From UBA9865 sp035647835 (GTDB lineage Bacteria > Bacillota > Dethiobacteria > Dethiobacterales > Dethiobacteraceae): DNA of 10,865 nucleotides. Shown in pieces: positions 6,316-10,865 of the stretch; position 1 is the stretch's first letter; every line of letters starts with the position of its first letter. Position numbers and translations under genes: made by a program. The notes beneath the pieces are model-generated. The model made no database searches and was not told the origin of the DNA. It saw nothing but the letters and a program-made list of their open reading frames with translations. The stretch covers positions 1-10,865 of the forward strand of contig DASRMS010000215.1 of the NCBI GenBank assembly GCA_035647835.1. The letters are read 5' to 3'.

Positions 6316-6786
6316 CTACTTTTGCGGAGCTGCCTCAGTCTCCAGCTCCGCTTCATCCACTTTGGCAATCATGGCCACTGCCCTGGTGAGCAGAAAGGCA
6401 AACAGAAAGCGCAGCGGTAAAAGTACCAATAGACTAGCTCCCAAGGAGGCAAAAAGCAAATTATCTTCAACTACACTATGATTAACGGCCAAAAAGATAC
6501 CGACCAGCGTCATATCCCTTTTGCTGATCGTACCCTGTCGGGCGTAATCAATAATCACTGCAGCTCCGTAGGTAATACCGACAATCATACCAACAAGCAA
6601 AGGAAACACGGCCTGCTCTGAGATACCCAAACCACGAGGCAGCCAGCCCAAATATTTCGTTAGTTTTTCTAAGACATTAAAATGTTTGGCATACTCTAAA
6701 ACAATCATCAAGGGCATCAAAATAATAGCTAAACGGCAGATTGTGACCAGACTTGTACTTAAGGCCTCACGCAGTATTTCTACCAT
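6316..6786 (-). CDS. Gate-domain (nucleoside-recognition, SpmA/SpmB-like) membrane protein, second of pair
   Basis: A 156-residue protein with about four hydrophobic segments and a charged acidic tail. It carries the Gate (nucleoside recognition, PF07670-type) core: SEQAVFPLLVGMIVGITYGA near residues 55-75 and a second half with NHSVVEDNLLFASLGA. The start is ATG 6786, whose A overlaps the TGA of the preceding gene (TGATG), indicating coupled translation; a TTG three bases earlier is also in frame but less likely. The domain occurs in spore maturation proteins SpmA/SpmB, nucleoside transporters and the FeoB pore. Here two half-sized proteins of complementary sequence probably form one hetero-oligomeric membrane unit. 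Substrate and role are unknown; the pairing is the only functional clue. Confidence 0.7.
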   Translation of the reverse strand: MVEILREALSTSLVTICRLAIILMPLMIVLEYAKHFNVLEKLTKYLGWLPRGLGISEQAVFPLLVGMIVGITYGAAVIIDYARQGTISKRDMTLVGIFLAVNHSVVEDNLLFASLGASLLVLLPLRFLFAFLLTRAVAMIAKVDEAELETEAAPQK

Positions 6787-7223
6787 CAATAAACCCCCAC
6801 AACTTGATATAGCAGATGTAAAGCAAATCCTAAAATCATCGCGCTGCCAAACCTAATCAGCACTGCCGCAGCTGGGTGCACTCCTGACAATTTTAATACT
6901 GGTGTCTCCATTAGTAGTGAGTGACAAGTCAAAATCATCACCGCAATAATGGTTATTTGCCAGCCTGTCAGTGCCAGGAGAGATATGGCACCAATCGCAG
7001 CATAAATATTGACAAAGAAGCCTAAAAAGAGAGGCAACGCCGCTTCTCCCGGTAGCCCGAGTATTTTTAAAAATGGTGCTAATAAGTCCGCAAGCTGCCC
7101 AATAATCCCAATCCTCTTTAAGGACACTATCACAAACGTTACAGGGATAATAATTTTTGCTAATAGTAATGTCGTCCGCAAAGCCTTACGTAAACCTTGT
7201 CTAGCAGGTTTCCAATAGTCCAA
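6786..7223 (-). CDS. Gate-domain (nucleoside-recognition, SpmA/SpmB-like) membrane protein, first of pair
   Basis: A 145-residue hydrophobic protein with about four membrane segments. The core LPGEAALPLFLGFFVNIYAA (about residues 57-76) parallels the partner's SEQAVFPLLVGMIVGITYGA, and CHSLLMETPVLKLSGV parallels NHSVVEDNLLFASLGA. The two are therefore divergent paralogues rather than halves of one domain. The start codon is TTG at 7223, chosen because AGGAGG (7236-7231) lies seven bases upstream and no ATG is available nearby. It precedes and overlaps the second Gate gene by one base. No promoter could be assigned in 7224-7356. An isolated perfect Shine-Dalgarno at 7329-7321 lies about 100 bases upstream with no credible gene after it. 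Confidence 0.7.
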   Translation of the reverse strand: MDYWKPARQGLRKALRTTLLLAKIIIPVTFVIVSLKRIGIIGQLADLLAPFLKILGLPGEAALPLFLGFFVNIYAAIGAISLLALTGWQITIIAVMILTCHSLLMETPVLKLSGVHPAAAVLIRFGSAMILGFALHLLYQVVGVY

Positions 7224-7357
7224 GCAAATTCCTCCTAGCGTAGAGTCAGTAGGTGCTTATGCTGTTATTCTCTTACTTTGGCCTGATTCCTTTTGTTAGT
7301 AGATACTACTTCCCAGTGTCTCACCTCCTATGCTTAATTCGCTCTATTTTTTAACAG

Positions 7358-7391
7358 AAAAAAACGGCGCACCTTTCAAGTTGGCGTCGTT
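7358..7391 (-). terminator. Terminator after the methyltransferase remnant/oadA
   Basis: Eight-base arms AACGGCGC (7363-7370) and GCGTCGTT (7384-7391) pair with a single mismatch (A-C in the minus-strand transcript) around a 13-base loop. On the minus strand they are followed by seven Ts (complement of A-run 7358-7364). It lies 33 bases after the stop of the methyltransferase remnant. It presumably was that gene's terminator and now ends the oadA transcript. Confidence 0.7.
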
Positions 7392-7423
7392 CTGTAATTT
7401 ATGGTCTTAGGCTGTCTTAGGCG

Positions 7424-7663
7424 TTAGCCTTCTAGTGTGGCTGCAATAACAGCCTTAATGTTCTCGAGTGGGGCATGCGGCGGCACCGAACATCCTGATG
7501 ACATTATAAAACCACTCTTGCCAAATAGATCTATTAATTTACGGGCATAGTTGTAATTATCATCCGGTGTGCCTAATTCCAGGATAGCAGGCGGCATATC
7601 CCCCGTCACACACATGTGATCACCTAAAACTTCTTTTATTTTTACAATATTAGTCCTGTTTTG
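7424..7663 (-). pseudogene. C-terminal remnant of a UroD-family methyltransferase
   Basis: About 79 codons with no start or ribosome site encode the tail of a HemE/MtaA-like methyltransferase. NRTNIVKIKEVLGDH aligns with DRSDMVRVKEVLGGK of the intact enzymes, CVTGDMP with CIAGGMP, and SGFIMSSGCSVPP with GGFIMTPSCALDE. It matches roughly residues 335-411 of the intact copies. The GDMPP and GCSVPPHAPLENIKA wording is that of a different branch of the superfamily, so it is not a third copy of the local cassette. Homology starts two bases beyond the oadA stop codon, and the remaining 330 or so residues are missing. The frame stays open upstream only by chance inside oadA. I interpret it as the scar of a deletion that fused oadA's 3' end to this gene; it is unlikely to be translated. 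Confidence 0.75.
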
Positions 7664-7664
7664 C

Positions 7665-9002
7665 CTAATTTCTCTTTTCGAAAAAGTCCCTTGCCACCTG
7701 TGGAAATAAAGCATAGGAAAGAACATCCTGTTCAGATTTTGCCAGCTCACCTATTTCAGCTTTTAATTTATCATATTCATCCGTCAATAAATCAGCAGGT
7801 CTAACCGTGATTACTGCCTCATCGCCAATTATTTTTCTCTTTATTTCATCAGCAATAGGTGCTGCTGATCTTCCGTACATTCCCCGCACATAATTCTTAA
7901 TCTCTTTAGGAATAACTTTATATCTGCCCTCTGAGATAACGTTAAAGACGGCTTGTGCTCCTACCATTTGGCTCATGGGCGTCACTAGCGGAGGATAGCC
8001 TAGATCTGCTCTGACCTTAGGTACTTCCGCGAGTACTGCCTCATATTTGTCCGCGGCATTTAATTCTTTCATTTGGAAGATTAGATTTGACAGCATGCCG
8101 CCAGGTATTTGGTACTGCAATATTTTAGGCTCCGTCATCAGTACTTTGGCCGTCAGAGCATCATTTTCTTGGTACTTTTTCATAACTTCCTTAAAATAAT
8201 CAGCTGTTCTATTTAGGCTGTCTAAATTAAGCTGTGGATCATATTTTGTACCCAGCAAACTTAGGGCAATTGATTCAGTTGCTGGCTGTGATGTGCCGGA
8301 TGAGAGAGGAGATATTGCGGTATCTACTATATCTACGCCAGCTTCAATGGCCTTTAACATCGACATCTGAGCTACCCCACTTGTAGAGTGCGTATGGAAC
8401 TCTAGGGGAAGCCTGGTAACTTCTTTAATCGATTTTACCAGATGATAAGCATCATAAGGCAATAGTATACCGGACATATCCTTGATACAAATCGAATCTG
8501 CTCCTTCATTTGCAAATGCTTTGATTAATTCTAAATAATATTCTGTACTATGAACTGGACTTGTGGTATAGGAGATGGCGCATTGACAATGAGCACCTTC
8601 TCTTTTAATGACTTCAATTGATTTTTTCAGATTTCTAATGTCATTGAGGGCATCAAATGTTCTTATGATCTCAATTCCTTCAAAAATGGCATTTTTAAGG
8701 AATCTATCTACAATGTCATCAGGATAATTTTTATAGCCTAAAAGGTTTTGCCCCCTAGAGAGCATCTGCAGCTGCGTATTTTTAACATTAGCTTTAATTT
8801 TCCTCAGCCTTGTCCAGGGATCTTCATTTAAGTATCTTAAACAAGCATCGAAAGTTGCTCCTCCCCATACTTCTAACGAATAAAAACCTGCATTATCCAT
8901 TTCATTTAATATTGGCAATATCTCATCTGTTGTTAGCTTAGTTGCTATTAAAGATTGGTGTCCATCTCTTAATGATGTTTCCGTAACTTTTAATTTTGTC
9001 AT
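7665..9002 (-). CDS. oadA: Oxaloacetate decarboxylase alpha / pyruvate carboxylase B-type carboxyltransferase
   Basis: A 445-residue biotin-dependent carboxyltransferase of the OadA/PycB family, with a TIM-barrel domain (about 1-280) and the conserved C-terminal PYC-OADA domain (about 290-440). Catalytic and metal-site motifs are intact: LRDGHQS (Asp13, His15), IKDMSG (Lys174, the carboxylated lysine of the family), FHTHSTSG (His203, His205), YQIPGGMLSNL and TPMSQMVGAQA. It moves carboxyl between carboxybiotin and pyruvate/oxaloacetate in the cytoplasm. There is no biotin-carrier domain or biotinyl-lysine motif, so a separate carrier is needed. It ends at FFEKRN, abutting a methyltransferase remnant, so a longer C-terminus may have been lost, although standalone versions of this length exist. 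The ribosome site is weak (GGGGGC six bases before ATG). No beta/gamma subunit or biotin carboxylase lies alongside. Confidence 0.88.
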   Translation of the reverse strand: MTKLKVTETSLRDGHQSLIATKLTTDEILPILNEMDNAGFYSLEVWGGATFDACLRYLNEDPWTRLRKIKANVKNTQLQMLSRGQNLLGYKNYPDDIVDRFLKNAIFEGIEIIRTFDALNDIRNLKKSIEVIKREGAHCQCAISYTTSPVHSTEYYLELIKAFANEGADSICIKDMSGILLPYDAYHLVKSIKEVTRLPLEFHTHSTSGVAQMSMLKAIEAGVDIVDTAISPLSSGTSQPATESIALSLLGTKYDPQLNLDSLNRTADYFKEVMKKYQENDALTAKVLMTEPKILQYQIPGGMLSNLIFQMKELNAADKYEAVLAEVPKVRADLGYPPLVTPMSQMVGAQAVFNVISEGRYKVIPKEIKNYVRGMYGRSAAPIADEIKRKIIGDEAVITVRPADLLTDEYDKLKAEIGELAKSEQDVLSYALFPQVARDFFEKRN

Positions 9003-9013
9003 GCCTGCCCCCG

Positions 9014-9117
9014 CATAGTTTTTACTATGTTTTCAGTGTCCTCATTGGATTACAATGAATTGATGATACCATATCCCCTCATCGACTGCTAGATAAGACA
9101 ATGATGCAAGGCATCAT
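9014..9117 (-). promoter_or_regulatory. oadA promoter region with three inverted repeats
   Basis: The 167-bp gap before oadA has no gene. On the minus strand TGGTATCAT (9071-9063) is an extended -10 candidate without a good -35. Around it lie three inverted repeats: ATGATGC-AAG-GCATCAT (9101-9117, perfect seven-base arms) about 50 bp upstream of initiation; TCATTG-GATTA-CAATGA (9042-9058) over the predicted start; and CATAGT-TTTT-ACTATG (9014-9029) just before the ribosome site, which may act as an RNA hairpin. A further weak hairpin (9146-9166) follows the upstream gene's stop but lacks a T-run. The promoter assignment is tentative. Confidence 0.4.
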
Positions 9118-9169
9118 GTCCATAGGTCCTGGTCAGTTCTGCGCTCCTCTTGGCAGCGACAAGAAGATA

Positions 9170-10147
9170 TTATGGACCATACCTAGGAACCTGCTGCAGC
9201 CAACCTTTGACTTTACCATAGCGAATAAGGTCATCTATTTTTTCAACCTCCTGCCACAACAGCTTCATCATATAGTTTCTCAGCCGGTGGCTTGATGATA
9301 ACTTTTTGAAGGCCCTCACATGTAATGTGCCTGCACCCTGCATGCCCATCAGTGTCATACGATAAATGTGCGAGTCTTCCCACAGGTCTTTATTATCTAA
9401 AGCTGCAGTGATTTCACCAGGACGTTTAGGCAAGGTGATACCAAAGTAAACCAGTTCCTTTTCTAATTGTTTAATTTGGTCTTTCAGAAGTTGAATCCCA
9501 GCTGTAAATATCACTTTCAGGTCGACATCTTTGACAATATTGGTCATAATTTCCGTAGAGTGCAGCGTGTCATAGCGATAGGTTAGCATATCCCAAAGAC
9601 ACCCGGCTTCGCCACAGTGAATTTTTTCCGTTGTATCGGCAGGAAGATGTTGATAGGCTGGCGGGATACCGACCCAGCCACGTATAGCTGCCTGTTTCAT
9701 TAACATATCCGTACTTTTTAAAGTGCGCAAAAGCATTTCTATGATCACTTTGCGTAAATTATCGTTTGTGATAATACTATAAACAGCTAAAACTAGGTTT
9801 TCCACATGTTCCTGTTCATACAGTAACATTTGCATCGCAATTGCTTCATCAGTCATTAAATCTTGATTGGTATAATTTACGACAGCTGCTCTATTTTTGT
9901 TTGGCGAAATAATATTATATTTTTTCATTTGCTTTTGCAAAATAGTGATATTTTCTTCAATCTCCAGCTCTATTTTTTTCAGCAACAATTTTAATTCAGC
10001 GTCTTCTGTGAAAGAATCACACATTAATAGTTGTTCTAAAGTCGTGTACTTTGAGTTCAGTATGTCCCACAAGGTAAAAGCCTCACGAATATCGACATCA
10101 TTAGCCTTCTTTTCTGGCTTTTTAGTCAGCAGTGCAGTTATTTTCAT
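9170..10147 (-). CDS. DUF3231-like two-repeat helical protein
   Basis: A 325-residue, almost wholly alpha-helical protein made of two tandem homologous halves. FTLWDILNSKYTTLEQ in the first half corresponds to GCLWDMLTYRYDTLHS in the second. A later helix ending KKYNIISPNK corresponds to VYFGITLPKR, and the halves end with IRGWVGIPPAY and VKGWLQQVPRY. This layout matches DUF3231-family proteins of spore-forming Firmicutes, which resemble ferritin-like helical bundles; their function is unknown to me. I set the start at ATG 10147, six bases after AGGAGG (10159-10154). The longer frame from 10186 would start inside an inverted repeat and place that ribosome site within the gene. No signal peptide or membrane segment is evident. 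It stands alone between the QueG-like fragment and oadA. Confidence 0.65.
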   Translation of the reverse strand: MKITALLTKKPEKKANDVDIREAFTLWDILNSKYTTLEQLLMCDSFTEDAELKLLLKKIELEIEENITILQKQMKKYNIISPNKNRAAVVNYTNQDLMTDEAIAMQMLLYEQEHVENLVLAVYSIITNDNLRKVIIEMLLRTLKSTDMLMKQAAIRGWVGIPPAYQHLPADTTEKIHCGEAGCLWDMLTYRYDTLHSTEIMTNIVKDVDLKVIFTAGIQLLKDQIKQLEKELVYFGITLPKRPGEITAALDNKDLWEDSHIYRMTLMGMQGAGTLHVRAFKKLSSSHRLRNYMMKLLWQEVEKIDDLIRYGKVKGWLQQVPRYGP

Positions 10148-10169
10148 CATCACCCTCCTCATCAGGTCC

Positions 10170-10191
10170 AAGTTTAGCATGTGCAAGACTT
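10170..10191 (-). promoter_or_regulatory. 22-bp imperfect inverted repeat before the DUF3231-like gene
   Basis: AAGTTTAGCA-TG-TGCAAGACTT has ten-base arms matching in 8 of 10 positions. On the minus strand it covers CATGCTA (10181-10175), which resembles the -10 of forespore sigma-G promoters (CATnnTA), with GTATT 18 bases upstream against the loose -35 consensus gHATR. The ribosome site follows about 15 bases downstream. Both readings, operator or sporulation promoter, are weak and may overlap. Confidence 0.3.
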
Positions 10192-10237
10192 TTCTTGTAA
10201 ATACGTAACGCGCTCAACTAAAATGAAGGGCAGTTTG

Positions 10238-10702
10238 TTATTTAAAAAAGATCCCAGAAATCAAAAAATCTGAGCCGTATTTGGCATTGGCAACGAGACC
10301 ATTTTCCCATTGCCCCAAGCCTGCGGCCACGGCCAAAGGTCGCAGATCACCATAAATTGAAAAAACACCTTTGGCCCATATGCGGCGGTAACCGTACTTT
10401 TTAAGCAGTTTTTTTATTTGCCGCAAATTTTGTTTAGCTAGCCGATTAACTCTAAAGACGTCTCGGGTCACCTTGAAGAGATCTTTATAAAATAAGGTGT
10501 TTTTACAGTAATGACCAAAAAGAAAACCGTGGACGCCACCACTTAACTGAACATAACCACGAAGAATAACCTGATGTTCAGTACTAATTGCAGAAACTGC
10601 AGCCAGCATTTTACGATTCACTATGCAGACAACTCCCTTACAAAATGTGTTATCACTTACACATTTGTAGTCTTTTCTTGAAAGGACGGGAGTTATACGC
10701 AT
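10238..10702 (-). pseudogene. Truncated QueG-like (epoxyqueuosine-reductase-related) fragment
   Basis: A 154-codon frame whose C-terminal third, DLRPLAVAAGLGQWENGLVA and then NAKYGSDFLISGIFF, matches the pre-ferredoxin region of QueG-like cobalamin/iron-sulfur proteins (typical form RHAAVxAGLGxxGKNGLLxNxxYGS). The preceding helix KQNLRQIKKLLKKYGYRRI also fits. The expected two 4Fe-4S clusters and the rest of the protein are absent, and the glycine motif lacks one residue. The frame ends just after a run of six Ts. Dropping one T would continue it through IFLNNKLPF to a stop at 10174, still without a full cluster motif. The ATG at 10702 has no ribosome site and lies at the edge of another gene's terminator. 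I read it as a degraded gene; a short functional relative is possible but less likely. Confidence 0.5.
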
Positions 10703-10707
10703 AAACC

Positions 10708-10740
10708 AAAAAGCGCCATGAAATCACTTCATAGCGCTTT
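10708..10740 (-). terminator. Rho-independent terminator of the rightmost gene
   Basis: AAAGCGCCATGAA (10710-10722) pairs with TTCATAGCGCTTT (10728-10740), 13 positions with one mismatch, around a five-base loop. On the minus strand it runs into five Ts. It begins 17 bases after the stop of the gene at the right edge and so ends that transcript before the QueG-like fragment. Confidence 0.9.
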
Positions 10741-10756
10741 AAATTAGTTTTGCTGG

Positions 10757-10865
10757 TTAGTCACCTAGATAGCCTTGCAGCGATTGATACTCATCACGTG
10801 TTTTTCGGGGATCGCGAAAATTAATAATCATGTTTTGTTCTTCAGTCTGGATAATCAGATAAGGC
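10757..10865 (-). CDS. 3' end of an unidentified gene, cut by window edge
   Basis: An open frame enters from the right edge and ends at TAA 10759-10757. The visible tail begins PYLIIQTEEQNMIINF and continues RDPRKTRDEYQSLQGYLGD. A beta-strand pair followed by a charged helix of the form INFRDPxKTRxxYxxL is reminiscent of the end of bacterial PH-like domain proteins, but 36 residues do not allow a firm call. A strong terminator follows at 10740-10708, which supports this being a real gene end. Confidence 0.55.
   Translation of the reverse strand, partial: PYLIIQTEEQNMIINFRDPRKTRDEYQSLQGYLGD

Noticed and set aside
6081..6368. 95-codon minus-strand frame overlapping the 3' end of the second Gate gene
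   Set aside because: It is basic, low in recognisable motifs, has no ribosome site, spans a terminator hairpin and overlaps a better-supported gene in another frame.
9101..9295. 64-codon plus-strand frame near the end of the DUF3231-like gene
   Set aside because: It lies mostly antisense to a real gene, has no ribosome site, and its start lies in a palindrome.

Overview
The window reads as part of an anaerobic, low-to-mid GC, Gram-positive-lineage (Firmicutes) genome. Corrinoid-dependent methyltransferases, a biotin-pathway carboxyltransferase without its carrier domain, spore-maturation-like Gate proteins and a DUF3231-like protein together suggest a spore-forming acetogen or relative, such as the Sporomusaceae (Negativicutes). 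That placement is an inference from gene content; there is no rRNA or other marker here. Every gene I can support lies on the minus strand, so transcription runs from right to left.

Right to left: the extreme right holds the 3' end of an unidentified gene with a clear terminator. Next come a decayed epoxyqueuosine-reductase-like (QueG-like) fragment, a two-repeat DUF3231-like helical protein, and an oxaloacetate decarboxylase/pyruvate carboxylase carboxyltransferase subunit (oadA-like). The oadA-like gene ends exactly where the orphan C-terminus of another UroD-type methyltransferase begins, which looks like a deletion or recombination scar. Then follows a translationally coupled pair of small Gate-domain (nucleoside-recognition, SpmA/SpmB-like) membrane proteins.

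The left half is the main interest. A sigma-A-like promoter and a leader of about 200 nt precede a GPH-family sugar/cation-type symporter gene. This is followed by two tandem copies of a [corrinoid protein + UroD-type methyltransferase + hairpin terminator] cassette. The corrinoid proteins are about 95% identical between copies and the methyltransferases only about 82%, with a three-residue indel in one variable loop. The likely scheme is import of a methylated compound by the symporter, then methyl transfer by the UroD-type enzyme (methyltransferase I role) to the cobalt of its cognate corrinoid protein. The methyltransferase II that passes the methyl group to tetrahydrofolate, and the corrinoid-activating protein, are not in the window and must be encoded elsewhere. 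The substrate cannot be read from the sequence.

The far left holds an intergenic region with two near-identical palindromes and the first codons of another minus-strand gene. No tRNA, rRNA, CRISPR array or insertion sequence was seen.
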